A DNA stretch of 64,000 bases from Taudactylus pleione (taxonomy: Eukaryota > Chordata > Amphibia > Anura > Myobatrachidae). The translations under genes were made by a program, and so were the position numbers. The notes beneath the pieces are model-generated. The model was not told the DNA's origin. It searched no databases and saw only the letters and a program-made list of their open reading frames with translations. The stretch spans positions 4,036,501 to 4,100,500 of the forward strand of contig JAUIMM010000601.1 of the NCBI GenBank assembly GCA_031769625.1, read 5' to 3'. Below, in pieces: positions 35,085 through 46,534 of the stretch; positions within the stretch are counted from its first letter, which is position 1; the number at the start of each line of letters is the position of its first letter.

Positions 35085-35860
35085 TGCGGGAAAACAAAGT
35101 CATCGGCCATTTCCTAAGTTAACATTTTGAGCTACAGCACCACTTGAGATAATACATTCAGATGTATGTGATCCAAGTCAGTAAGTTGATACAGGTAGTT
35201 TGTGACATTTATAGATGATTATTTTAACAAGGATGTCACATGTACATTTCATCAAAGGAAATCTGAAGTAGCAAAGAAAATTGCAGACTACAAAAGACTT
35301 GTAAAGAAACAAACCAGTCTCAAGACACTGAGATCTGATAATGGTGGAGAATACCTAAATAAAAAGTTGAAATATTTTCTGAGAAAATTTGGACTAGAGC
35401 ATCAGTTGACCATTATCTAAACTCCTAAGCAAAACAGCCTACATACATGTACCAAAATAAAAAATGTACGAGTGGGATTCAAAATCAATAAAGTGTACCA
35501 TACTTGGTTATTGCATTGAACATAAATATTAAAGAATTGGGCAATCCAAGTATCAAAAGGCTTGTTAAATCCAGAGATGATGTATTCAGAAAATGCATGC
35601 AAGTTATGGAAAGGCTGGAAGTTGATATGCAGAACTAGTATGTGTCGCTGAACATGCCAGTAGCTGGAGATGTATCTGAACCAGAAGATGGGAGCTTGGA
35701 AGTTCAATCACAAAAAAGGTCTTGTGCAGGATCAAACATTGGCAAACCACCCAGATGATACGATGAGGAATTTGCAAATATTGCATTCATTGAGCCTCTA
35801 GATATTGAGAAACTAAAGTCAAGATCCTATTGGTGTGAATGGAAATCCAAGATAGGCAAA
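35085..35860 (+). pseudogene. Copia integrase fragment
   Basis: RPFPKLTF, a stop, then ATAPLEIIHSDVCDP (about 35105-35170) lead into the integrase core: FIDDYFNKDVTC at 35205, KSEVAKKIADYKRLVKKQTS, then LRSDNGGEYLNKKLKYFLRK and EHQLTI, with a TAA at 35418. The first two residues of the D-D-E triad (in the HSDV segment and in SDNGGE) are present; the NG-x-x-ER segment carrying the Glu is lost. A more decayed C-terminal part continues to about 35860 in mixed frames. The 216-bp open frame 35202-35420 is its best preserved piece. Confidence 0.85.
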
Positions 35861-35971
35861 AATACTTTGGAAAATCAAGTAGTCGAAAAAAGGGGACTTG
35901 GCTGCACATCCTAATCTTAAACATAATAAGAGGTGCAACCATGCTGATAATTGTAGCTCTAAAACAGAAAC

Positions 35972-36094
35972 AAGGGCAGATGCAGGTGCATACTGTAAGC
36001 ACTAAGAATTCTAATGATCAAAATATTTATAATAACCTACAGTTTTGATCATTAGAATTCATAGTGCTTATAGTTTGCACCTGCATCTCCCCTT
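35972..36094. repeat. 123-bp near-perfect hairpin
   Basis: Left arm 35972-36023 (agggcagatgcaggtgca ... ctaatgatcaaaa) and right arm 36043-36094 (ttttgatcattag ... tgcacctgcatctcccct) are inverted copies over about 52 bp with only a few mismatches and a 19-bp loop. Probably a foldback MITE; no target duplication identified. Confidence 0.85.
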
Positions 36095-36100
36095 TTTTCT

Positions 36101-37200
36101 ACTGAAGATCAAGTAGTCACAACAAGTATGAAAAACATCAAGATTCATGACAGTAGCAGCAGTTCTAAGTTTGTGAGTGGAGAAACTGTTCTTATGGCCC
36201 ATTCTGTCAGTGAGAGGACCCTTGCTGATAAATCTACCACGAAGGCAAAATTGAAGTCACATGACGTGTTGATGCCTTTTTTTGTGTTTAACCCAGTTTC
36301 CATTTCAGGCCGCTACAGAGAAGCTGGAATTGAATGTTTGTGTAACATGAAGAAATTTGTAGTGAGAGTAGTATTTGCAGTGGAGTGTGCTACTGCGCAA
36401 ACTCCAAGATTAATGTACCTCCAGGGTGACTTAATTTCCAGTTCAGTACTGCGCATATACGACACCATCTTGTTACTGTGTAAGAATATCACAGTGAGAG
36501 ACGGAGGTCTCCCACTTGGCTCCATCTGAGACCTCATTTACCAGCTGTTCTTAGCACTGTTTCAGCATCCTGTATAGCTATCCACATCCAATATACACTC
36601 ACTGGCTGGTGCACTGCTCCATCCTAACCAGTGTACTAGAGTGAGTACATCTGTACAACACTTTACACCTAAAACACCATTCACCTTGTTAAGCAACTGG
36701 GCTGTCTTTAGTGATAAGGCATTCCGCTGATGTGTACATAACTCTGCCATACTACTTCACCTGTACACACATATTTCCAACATTTACCCTTACCCAGTCT
36801 CTGCCACAGATAAGCACCAGAACTTAATGTTGCCACCATCATAATTCACTCTAGGCATGGTGCTTTTACTGTGATGTGCAGTGTTAGATTTGGACCAAGC
36901 ATAGCACTTAACATTGTGGATTAAGAGTTACATTTTGATCTCATCAGCAGTGGCATTTTAAAAGAGGAGAGGGCCTGTGTGCAGCCTCGGTACAAGCCCT
37001 CCCATCTCCGGCAGTGCAGTAGACTCTGGCTTTGTGCTAGAGTACACTGTGCATGCGCAGGTCTCCATGAACATGGTGCCCATGCTAAGTTCCTAAAGAC
37101 AGTTCTTGTGTTCATGTGCAAATCACTGAGAAAATGTTTACCGCTTCATTGTCCTGGTGATTTCAGTCTGCAGAACCAGCCAATGCGGGACTCAGGAGAG
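36101..37200. other. Anonymous sequence 3' of Copia remnant
   Basis: No protein domain recognised in the open frame 36128-36529. 36740-36785 resembles 16985-17022 (possible Copia LTR remains). 36960-37090 (gcatgcgcaggtctccatga) resembles the interior of short hAT elements at 49888 and 53730. Confidence 0.35.
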
Positions 37201-37204
37201 GTAA

Positions 37205-37650
37205 GTATAATAAGTGTGCACACTTTATGGATACAACCATGCTCATCAGACTATAGAATCTTTTCCCACATGGTCATGTCTCCCACACGTTTTTGAGCAA
37301 ACTGTAGCTGCAAGTATATTTCAAGAAAAGCTTTTTTCTTGCCACCATCTCACAGATTTTTGAAGTGGACATGCTATTGTTGTTCCTTGCGCAGTTGTTT
37401 CCATCTCTATAATGGAAGGCTGTAACTCCTTTAGCGTTGTTTTTGACTTCTTGTTGGCCTTCTTTTACACAGCTTTTCTCGTCTTGACACTTAGTTTTGG
37501 GTGACGGACTGTTCTATGTAGATTAACAGTAGTTTCATGTTTTCTCCATGTTTTTTTTTAGAATGGACTCAGTATAATCAATGCCTTGGAAATATTCTTT
37601 ACCCTTTTCCAGATTGGCACTTGTCATTGACCTTGTCACAGATCTGCTTT
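37205..37650 (-). pseudogene. Tc1/mariner-like transposase fragment
   Basis: On the minus strand, with frame changes: WRKHETTVNLHRTVRHPKL, then TRKAV and KTTLKELQPSI, which match the paired helix-turn-helix region of Tc1 transposases (TTVNLPRxGRPxKL ... TxKELQ). Further on come FAQKRVGDMTMWEKIL and a following SDE, equivalent to the second catalytic Asp (W-S-D-E). Several stops are present. The D34E catalytic end and the inverted repeats were not found. Confidence 0.7.
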
Positions 37651-38930
37651 TAATGTTCTTTTGCCTTCATTTTGTATTCTTTGCTTGGAAATGCACTAAC
37701 TACATGAGGACCTTACTGAGGGCCTGCTTCAGAGATGGATGCAATACTGATTTTTATGCAGTTCAGATTATCAATGATAAGCACGTGCATCTGAGATGCA
37801 CTGTGCATGCGTCAGGAGATTTCCAGCACTGGTGAAATTGCTTAACTAACAGATCATCACATCGACTTCACACAACAAAAGTCACTTTGGAGAATAAGCA
37901 TCCATCCATTTAAAGCCATCAAAACTTTGTGCATTAGCAGCCCTGAGTACATGGACTCACAGAACCAGTTGTGCTGAAGAAGATCGCCGAAATGGAGCAG
38001 AAGCCAGCAGTGGAACTCTTTCTTTGTAATCTCAGTTGAGGACAATATTAAAAGGCATTAGAAAGGCAGGAGTGAAAGGCGTGGATTATTCGGAGGATAT
38101 CCCAGATGAAAGCAGGAACTCCCCCCAACCACGCCACCTCAGAACACCTCACATCGCAAGCTCAACAGAAGCACCGCAGGACAGCCCGGACCAGCGAGTA
38201 GCTGGGGAATGAAGCTGACTGAGGGAGAAGGAGAGCCGCACAAGATCCAGGCGGCAGAGGTAAGAGAATGAACAGACAGCTTACTGGTAAGCAAAATCTA
38301 AGCGGGACGCCGCTACCTACTACTCCGTCTGGAGATCTGACTTACTCATGTGTATGTGTTTATACAAAAGGAGTCCCAGAAATATGTTCTAATAAGACTC
38401 TCTGAAGTGGATACTGTATACACCTACAATACTTAAACCATATATACCCTATGCAGGATTTTACAAAGGACTAGAACATCAAACTGTTTTACACAGTAAG
38501 GAATCTACATCCAAGACTATTATTGTGCAAATATAAAGGAATATTGCAGTATAGACTCATTCCTTTTGGGACATTTTTTCTTAATTAATAATTAGCACCT
38601 CCAATTATTTGGCACTTGCACTTTGTATTTTTTCTACAAGGATCCTGTGGTTTACATATTTCTGTATGATTATTGTGACAAGGTTTCAGATTTTAGAAAT
38701 GTTTTAACTAAATTGTTAGGCTTGTGTAAGGGTCTATACAGCATTTTAAAGGTTTAAATAAACATTATTTTATACCCATATGTTTGGCGCCCATTTTCAT
38801 ACAAACTTCCCAATTTACAAAAAAAGGGGGGGACCCTCCCTATTTGAGATAGGCAGCAGAACATTGAAATTCCACCCTTGTGTTTAAAATATATTAAGTT
38901 ATAGGACAGCACAGCATAAAGGGGCTTAGG
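37651..38930. other. Anonymous sequence, possible retroelement debris
   Basis: No gene recognised. 38050-38330 is purine-rich and GC-richer, ending in ggcggcagaggtaagagaat. 38400-38700 is AT-rich, with ccaattatttggcacttgca. Nothing that can be assigned with confidence. Confidence 0.35.
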
Positions 38931-39164
38931 CTGCAGTATATAAGGGGGGCTTCCTTCAGAGGGTGCTGCAGCTGCTGTGTCTTTTGTCCTGTCAATTATC
39001 TGTTGCTGCTGCTGTGTTTTTGTCCTGTCCATCAGGCTAGGGCTGCAGTCCATGAAGGGGTGCTGTGTTTTCCAGGGGGGTGCTCTGTCAATTAGGGGTG
39101 CTCTTCCACAGTGTAAAATAAATGTGTTTTTTTCATGTTTGTGCACGTTAGCATCTTAGCTGCA

Positions 39165-39611
39165 CTATTATTGTTCAGTGACACTGCTGCAGTTTATCGT
39201 CCACGTATATGTGACTCTGCAGGTGGTCTGTCTGCACTCGGCAGGAGTGCTTTTTTATCCATAAAGAAAGGGTGCTGTCTGTGTTGTTCATCAAGGGGCT
39301 GCTGCCTCATTCAGGGGTGCTCTTCCCCAGTGTTAAAAAAATAAAAGTGAAATAAAATTAACATTATCATTCCACAAAAAATAAAAAAAAGGATTTTTTC
39401 TTGTGTGTGTGTGTTAGCTGCGCTATTAATGTTGGTGACACTGCCGGCCAGATGGCAATTTATCGTCCACATATTTGTGACTCTGCAAGTGGTCTGTCCA
39501 CCCTTGGCAGGGTTGCTTTGTTGTCCATAAAGAAGGGGTGCTGTCTGTATTATTCATCAAGGGGCTGCTGCCTCATTCAGGGGTGCTCTTCCCCAGTGTT
39601 AAAAAAAATAT
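39165..39611. repeat. Direct duplication, 266-bp spacing
   Basis: Two copies share tttatcgtccac, gtgactctgca, ggtggtctgtc, catcaaggggctgctgcctc and gggtgctcttccccagtgtt. Copy 1 is about 39165-39345 and copy 2 about 39430-39611. They give two similar short open frames (39135-39344 and 39401-39712). Confidence 0.85.
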
Positions 39612-39617
39612 TGTTCT

Positions 39618-40170
39618 GTGACACTGCCAGTCAGACTGCATATGGAGGACATTCAAATGAGAGGAGAGCAGGAACCACATACCAGTCTTGCAGCTGCTGC
39701 CAGCAGTCATGATAAAGATGCAAGACCGTCAACGTCATCTATGAAGGCCGAAGCCCAAGGGCTTAAGTCAGGGCATTTAAAATCAAACAAGCATTTTTTT
39801 ACAGTGTTAAAGAAAAAAAAATGAAAAACTAAGTTAGCTGCAGAGAAACAAAAAAATGGCAATATGCCATTTACTACACGAAGTGGCAAGGAAAGGATAA
39901 GGCCTTGGAATTTATTTTTGACTGGTGGTTCTGCATCTTATGATGATGAAAGCCCTTCTCCCTGTAGACATGTAAAAAAAAATAATATTGCTAAAGGCAC
40001 ATGAACCAACTGTGTGCTCAACAAAGTCAGGAGAGTCCAAGTGTGTCTGCGGTTGCCATGTGTGAGCCTGACCTTTGTAATACTGTACTTGAAAAGGTCC
40101 TCATTCCACCATTTGTGTGCCCTCTGCAAATATGGGGATGAGCAGCACAAGTCAACATGCTGACGTAGAA
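39618..40170 (+). pseudogene. hAT remnant, N-terminal coding part
   Basis: MEDIQMRGEQEPHTSLAAAA, then a Ser/Lys-rich stretch ending in a poly-Lys run and TGA at 39822-39824. The same frame continues with LAAEKQKNGNMPFTTRSGKE and WNLFLTGGSASYDDESPSPC. This low-complexity leader matches the position of N-terminal regions before BED fingers. Split from 42513 onward by the inserted element. Confidence 0.45.
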
Positions 40171-41126
40171 ATCGCAACAAAAGGAAGAAAAGAATGTCCT
40201 CTTTGTTGGCGCACTGAGAATAAATATAAAATATAACTTTTAATTCATTGAAATAAAATAAAAATAAACCTCTGACGTGAAATATGAAAAAAATTTGAAT
40301 ATTAAAAGAAATAAAACGATATTAAATAAATGTGTGTGTCATTATTATCCCAATAATACTAAAGGTATATTTAACCTGAAATCCTTGTTGTTAATATGCT
40401 TTGAATTTACACTAGGATCCTGATTAAGAGAGACAGACAGATATTTCAGACTGTGTAGAGTAATGTATCCAAAAAGTCGTAACTTGTAACTGTAGTATTA
40501 CAAGAAAATATCCACTGTATAATGTTTCTTTGGAAATTAAACATTGTTACAATTTCAGTAATCCCAAGTGAAATTATGCAACCATATCTTTTGGCCAATA
40601 GGTGTCACTGTTGTATAATAATAAAATAAAATGGTTCTGATTATTATGAAAATATAGTAAGATATTGTCTTAAACTAATATTCCTTGAAGTCACTACCCT
40701 AAGATGGATTTATGATCCCATGAATATTCAGTCAGTAATATCGCTATTGGTATACACCTTCTATTAGTTGGATCAAGCGTAATTTATGAACGAACAGCAC
40801 ATAGAGAACTGAAAATTGAATCTGCTTAGGGTAGAAGTAAAAGTAAATATCACGGTAATTGCTAGAAATGTAATTAGCATATAATGCGCTCAAATATACT
40901 TAAGCTGCTCAATCCACTATAATATGGATGAATTGAGCATAACTTAATTGAAATAGCGCATCTGTGCTACCCAAATAAATATATCCAATAAAGTCACAAC
41001 TAGTATGTGTATGGCATCTATTTCAATCATATATATTAGTAACCTTTAGTAAAATTTGACACTAACAGTAGAAGCGGGCTGCACTGTTTCTATGTGTGTC
41101 AGGTGCCTGTGAAACTCATTCCACGT

Positions 41127-41167
<41 letters not shown>

Positions 41168-42410
41168 CGTGGCACAGCAGAATCTGACCCATTAGTACAC
41201 ACACTTATCTTTCACATCTATATAGATATTATTATATATTCTCCTCAATTGCTAAATAGAGGGACGCCTCTCAGTATCTTATACTATTGAAATTGTATTA
41301 GGTGATATATGGGTTTGGTGTACAGCTTTTTTAATTATGTGTTGTGTTTACACTGTATTGTCATATTTGTTTTTCTATATCTTCGGCCAAGGTATAAGAG
41401 GATGCATACCTCTATGAATCATTGAACGTTATCAACTTAATTTTGTATGTTATGCCTTATCAACCGGCCACTGTAGCTACGATATTGACTCAGGATATAC
41501 CATGATATGGACTGATGTTGGTATAGGTATATATAGATTGACTGTGCAGATAAATCTGCAGATTTAATACTGTCTCAGTATCATTGTGGTTGCAGATTGA
41601 CTATTGCCTATTGGTCTGTGCTAGATTTTAGAACTAGATCAATAAAGGTTATATTTTAATATAATTCATTTTCTAAATTTTTTATATTGACTTTTCTGTC
41701 ACACTATTCATTTTATTTTTATTTTTATTTTTTCTTTCTGTATTATCAGGGGTGTGCCCCACACAAGGAGTTCTTTCTGTCTTTAACCTTTTATACTATT
41801 ATGCATACTCCAGGGAGCACCCCCTGATTTTTCTAAACAAAAGCCCATTTTTGGAGACACTATATGATATTTACTACTCCTGTGCTACTGTACTTTCGCA
41901 TTTCCCATTTCCCGTGTGTGTATATATATTTTCATAATAATCAGTACCATTTTATTATATTATTATACAACAGTGACACCTATTGGCCAAAAGATATGGT
42001 TGCATAATTTCACTTGGGATTACTGAAATTGTAACATTGTTTAATTTCCAAAGAAACATTATGCAGTGGATATTTTCTTGTAATGCGACAGTTACAAGTT
42101 ATGACTTTTTGGATACATTACTCTACACAGGCTGAAATATCTGTCTGTCTCTCTGTATCAGGATCCTAGTGTAAATTCAAAGCATATTAACAACAAGGAT
42201 TTCAGGTTAATTATACCTTTAGTATTATTGGGATAATAATAACACACACATTTATTTAATATCGTTTTATTTCTTTTAATATTCACATTTTTTTCATATT
42301 TCACATCAGAGGTTTATTTTAATTTTATTTCAATGAATTAAAAGTTATATTTTATATTTATTCTCAGTGCGCCAACAAAGAGGACATTCTTTTCTTCCTT
42401 TTGTTGTGAT
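40171..42410. mobile_element. 2.24-kb element with about 485-bp terminal inverted repeats
   Basis: Left arm 40171-40655 and right arm about 41924-42410 are inverted copies through their length, for example gaatgtcctctttgttggcg against cgccaacaaagaggacattc, and ttttggccaataggtgtcac against gtgacacctattggccaaaa. Arms differ by scattered substitutions. The 1.27-kb centre is AT-rich with an (at)n run at 41132-41165 and no recognisable protein. Termini read (a/g)caacaaaaggaagaaaag; no clear target duplication was found. The long arms are unlike ordinary hAT or Tc1 elements; the superfamily is unknown. Confidence 0.88.
41132..41165. repeat. (ta)n microsatellite
   Basis: Uninterrupted ta dinucleotides in the centre of the long-TIR element. 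Confidence 0.97.
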
Positions 42411-42512
42411 TCTTCATTGTCCTTGGCAGCACCCCCAACACTTGGACAAATAATATAATTTGAGAATTATTAAATTGGGGTTATTGTATTATTAATATAT
42501 TGTTACCTACTG

Positions 42513-43205
42513 GTGCAGAAGTCTCTTCCCCATCCCCTTTTCCTTGATACATTTCATGTAGAAATCGAGACTGCTTCTGAGGAATTGCACCAGGAGGATG
42601 AGGAGGATATTTCTGTAGTTGGTGCTAACAAGGATGATGAGGATGTTGATGCCGAGGATGTTGTTTGTGTTAATCAGACAACAGTTGTTGCCCATGGTAT
42701 GAAAAAGCCCATTGTCATGCGGGGGCAAAAGACAAAATAATCCACTTCTCTTGTGTGGATTTATTTCCAACCAAATCTGGACAACAGTTGTCAAGCCATC
42801 TGTAATGTTTGTCAAGCGAGAGTGAGTAGAGGTAAGGACCTTAACCATCTAGGAACCTCCTCCCTGTTACATCACTTGCAGCACATTCATCAAATTATAA
42901 AGTGTTTTCAAAATTCGGAAACTTTGGCTGAAAACGTAACAATCAGTCCAGCGTCTCCTAGCTGCTGCCTTCTCTCTGTTAGATCCAAGCACCTGCAATC
43001 TCCACCACCCCCACCTGTATCATCAACATCCTCAATCATGATCGGAAGTAGTCCTGCTGCGGAATTATTTTTATTTAAATTCTGACAACAATTGTGAATA
43101 CATCTGTGTTCCATTTGTAAAGCCAAATTTAGCAGAGGAAGGGACGTTAACCATCTAGGCACCTCCTCCCTGTTACGTCATTTGCAGCGAGTTCATACAA
43201 TTTAA
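42513..43205 (+). pseudogene. hAT transposase N-terminus with two BED zinc fingers
   Basis: One frame over 690 bp with a TAA at 42738 and TGAs at 43083 and 43095. First comes an acidic segment (EELHQEDEEDISVVG, DDEDVDAEDVV). Next is BED finger 1 (42800-42895): C-x2-C in CNVCQARVSRGKDLNHLGTS followed by SLLHHLQHIH. Then a Ser/Pro-rich linker, and BED finger 2 (about 43107-43200): CSICKAKFSRGRDVNHLGTS and SLLRHLQRVH. Both fingers keep their Cys and His ligands. BED fingers give hAT transposases and ZBED proteins their DNA binding. The catalytic part is missing after 43205. Confidence 0.8.
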
Positions 43206-43945
43206 TTAACAAACTTAAAATAATTTGTAAATTAATAACAAGCAGTCCAGTATCAGCTACCAGCAGTTTGGACCAGCACATGAAGTCTCCACCACCAACA
43301 CCCTCATCGTCAACCAACTCCGTAATAATTGAAGGTAGTCCTTCTAAAAAATTTTTGTGAGGGCCCAAACAAACCAAAGATTTTAGCCACAAAAGTGTCA
43401 GTCCTTGTCGCTAAAGTGCATGTAATTTTTAATAATGCACATGAGTGTGTGGGAGGGCCCAAGTACAATTCCATCTTGCACCTCTTTTCTTACATTTAGC
43501 ACAATTTGCGGCATTGCAGACTGACATTATTATAGTTTATTAAAACTGCCATCCTGTCTGCCACTACTGTGTGGCAATGTTTCATAGATGTCCTATATTT
43601 TTTTAAACTGCCTTGCATTTGTGCAATTGCTCTGTCACTTACTTTAGCCACTGCAGCCTTTGGCTTATACTGGTGAAAAATAGTGAAATCAATATTGTGA
43701 GCTATGAGGTGGTTAAAAATGCCTGTAAATTATTGTTATTAAGGTTAATATTACTTTACGAACAAAAACAGGCCCAAATTGTGTGTTTTTAGCTTTTTAT
43801 ATAATTTTTTAGAAAAAAATACAGATCTAAAACCAAAACACACAAGGGTGGTTTTGTAAAACCAAAATCCAGATCCAAAACCTTCAAGGAGATACAGATC
43901 CAAAACCAAAACCAAAATGCGGGGGTCAGCGCATATCCCTAGTTG
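43206..43945 (+). other. Rest of hAT remnant and right end
   Basis: 43240-43340 repeats the linker theme (tctccaccaccaacaccctc). After 43400 no transposase is legible. 43780-43945 is rich in aaccaaaacc and ends ggtcagcgcatatccctag, the likely terminus. Confidence 0.5.
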
Positions 43946-44330
43946 GCACATATCTCTAGTAATAAGCAGGTATTACAGGGACAGATAAGGAAAAGGTACA
44001 GAGGGTATATGATTTATGGTGGTATCAAGGTGAGAGGGAGGCAGATTGTGTCATGGTAGGATTGAGGAAAGCAGCATTGAACAGAAGAGACATGGTTGCA
44101 ACAATTGAAACTTTTGTGTAGAAAGAAGATGCACATATTTGATTATTGAGCAAGAGGTGCATTGGAGATAGGGTCCCGATCAGCACAACAGGGGAAACAC
44201 AAATGTTAAAAAATAAAGTACTACATTGCATTAAAATGGTTAAGTTGAAATTATATTTCAACATGTATGGAGGACACAAATAATTGGTCTATTTAGTCTG
44301 CACTGTTCTGTTTTTCTTTTTCTTTTTTTT
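43946..44330. other. Anonymous AT-rich spacer
   Basis: No gene, RNA or repeat structure recognised. Confidence 0.4.
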
Positions 44331-44806
44331 AATGAAAAATTTAGTTATTATAATTATTACTCTAATTTATTTATACGGCACCACAAGTGTTCTGCAGCAC
44401 CTTACAAAGTACATAAACAAATAGGTTGACCAGTGACTTTACAGTACAATACAATACAGGATGAGGACAAGGATAATATACATTGCTACATTAGCTACCA
44501 TAACACCAAGATAAGCAAAAGAGCATAAGCAACCAAATGTAAGGTGCCCTAGTGGGGAGTAAGAAGTAGATGAAAGTAAAGTAAGGAGAAGCACAAGAGG
44601 GTAGAGGGCCCTGCTCATAAGAGCTTACATTCTAAAGGAGAGGGGCAGACAAACAGGTGTGACACAGATGGGGTAGACAGGGAGGAAGGAGCAGGTAGCA
44701 GCAAGTTACGTTGAGACCTGGAAGGCTTTGATGAAGTATGGGTCTTGAGGGCCCGTTTGAAGGATTGTAGAGAGGTGGAGAGTCTGATGGGAAGAGGGAG
44801 AAAGTT

Positions 44807-46480
44807 TCAAAGCTGGGGAGCAGTGCGGACAAAATCTTGGAGGTGGGAGTGGGAGGAAGTAATCAGTTGGCATGAGAGGCAGTGCACATTTGTTAAACAA
44901 AGAGGGCAGACAGGAGAGTGAAGGGAGATGAGGTCAGCAGTATAAATGGGAGAAGAATGGGTGAGGGCTTTGTAAGGGAAGGAGAGCCAGTGGAGGGCTT
45001 CTAGGAGAGGGGAGGAAGATGTAGAGCATTTGGAGAGGAACATGAGCTGAGCAGCAGCATTGAGGATAGACTGGAGAGGAGAGAGATGGCAGTTGCGAAG
45101 GCCAGATAGGAGGAGGTTACAGTAGTCCAATCTGGAAATAACCAGGGAGTGTATGAGGGTTTTAGTGGCATCCTGAGTGAGAAAGGGTCTACTCTTTGAA
45201 ATATTTTTAAGATGGAAATGACAGGACTGTGAGAGGTTCTGGATATGTGGTTTGAAGGTGAGGGAGGAGTCCAGGATTACTCCAAGACAGTGAACATTGG
45301 GGCTAGTGGAGATAGTTGTGCCATCTATTGATAAAGAAATGGTGGGAAGTGTGGATATGTTGGAGGATGGGAAAATGATCAGCTCAGTCTTAGACATAGT
45401 AAGTTTAAGAAATTGCTGGGACATCCAGGAAGAGATAGCAGAGAGATAGTTGGAGATACGAGTGAGTAGAGAGGGGGAGAGGTCAGGGGAGGAAAGGTAG
45501 ATCTGAGTATCTTCAGCATAGAGATGATAATGAAGGTCAAAAGAGCTGATGAGTTCACCTAGAGAGGACACCTACTATAAGAGGCTGTAGGGTGGAAGAG
45601 TCATGAGAGGAGACAGAGAAGGATCATTTAGAGAGGTAGGAGGATAGCCAGGAGAGGGCAGTGTCACATAGACCAAGGGAGTGAAGGATTTGCAGCAGGA
45701 GAGGGTGGTCCACAATATCAAAAACAGCAGAGAGGTCAAGGAGAATGAGCAGAGAGTAGGGACCCTTGGATTTAGCAGCAAGGAGGTCATTGCTGACTTT
45801 TGTGAGAGCAGTTTCAGTGGAGTGGAGAGAATGGAAGCCAGAGTGAAAATGGTGAAGGAGGGAGTGGGAGGAAATAAAGATGGTAAAGCAGTTATAAACA
45901 ACATGCTAAAGGAGCTTGAAGGCAAAAGGGAGGAGAGAGATGGGATGGTATGAGTGTTAGGATCAAGGGTAGGTTTTTTTAAGAATGGGGGAGACAAGGG
46001 CATGTTTGAATGCAGAAGGGACAGTGCCAGATGAGAGGGAGAGATTGAGGTGTGCAAGATGGAAATAGCACAAGTAGAGAGGTAGCAGAGGAGATGTGAA
46101 AAGATAGGCTCAAGGGGGGAGGTGGAAGGGGGGGAGAACTGAATGAGGGCCATGACTTCCTCTCCAGATACAGGGGAGAAGGATGTCAGAGTCTGTAAAA
46201 TTGATGGGGAGGGGTGATCCAGAAAAGGAGGAGGTGGAGAGCTTGGGGACTGGTGGGTTATGATGTCCTGATGTATGGAATCAATTGTAGATGTAAAGTA
46301 GGTAGCAAAGTCAAGGGCAGAGAGCGAGGAGGGGAGGCAAGGAGGGGGTGGACAGAGGAGGGAGTTGAAAGTGGTGAAGAGACGCTGGGGATTTGAGGAC
46401 TGGGAGGAGATGAGGTTCTTGAAATATGACTGTTTAAAGAGGGAAAGGGTAGCACTGTAGGATGAGAACATACATTTCAA
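44807..46480 (-). pseudogene. L2 reverse transcriptase
   Basis: C-terminal half open at 44807-45571: HLYAEDTQIYLSSPDLSPSL, then MSKTELIIFPSS, VHCLGVILDSSLTFKPHIQN and LIHSLVISRLDYCNLLLSGL. The polymerase box normally reads Y-A-D-D; here it is Y-A-E-D, so the first catalytic Asp is Glu. The N-terminal half (45575-46480) is split over frames, with SYFKNLISSQSSNPQRLF and FSPVSGEEVMALI recognisable as the L2 linker before the fingers. A stop separates the halves at 45572-45574. Confidence 0.88.
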
Positions 46481-46534
46481 ATGGAGAAAATCTGCCTTAG
46501 AGCGTAATCTTCTCTACTGTCGCTCGGCAGCTTG

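Larger units (their letters stand above)
17541..36100 (+). mobile_element. Decayed Ty1/Copia-like retrotransposon, host of nested insertions
   Basis: Fragments of gag, protease and integrase with Copia hallmarks lie in order on the plus strand over 18.5 kb, separated by later insertions: gag (17541-17816 and 18701-19088), protease (33349-33735) and integrase (about 35085-35860). All have in-frame stops or frameshifts. No reverse transcriptase or RNase H was found between the integrase and 36530, so the 3' part of pol is deleted or unrecognisable. Ty1/Copia elements are uncommon in vertebrates but are known in fish and amphibians. The fragments belong to one copy because reading frame and protein order resume across both hAT insertions. 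Confidence 0.85.
38931..43945 (+). mobile_element. hAT transposon remnant (with inserted long-TIR element)
   Basis: Plus-strand remnant comprising a leader with gctgctgctgtg runs, a 266-bp-offset duplication (39165-39345 and 39430-39611), an N-terminal coding part (39618-40170), the inserted element 40171-42410, a coding part with two BED fingers (42513-43205) and a right end near 43945. The end contains aaccaaaaccaaaatgcggg, then ggtcagcgcatatccctag, typical of one amphibian hAT group. The left terminus and most of the transposase (catalytic core, dimerisation region) were not found. Confidence 0.6.

Noticed and set aside
37956..38010. Possible hammerhead-like motif (ctgaagaagatcgccgaaat)
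   Set aside because: The stem needed between the two core parts does not pair convincingly.
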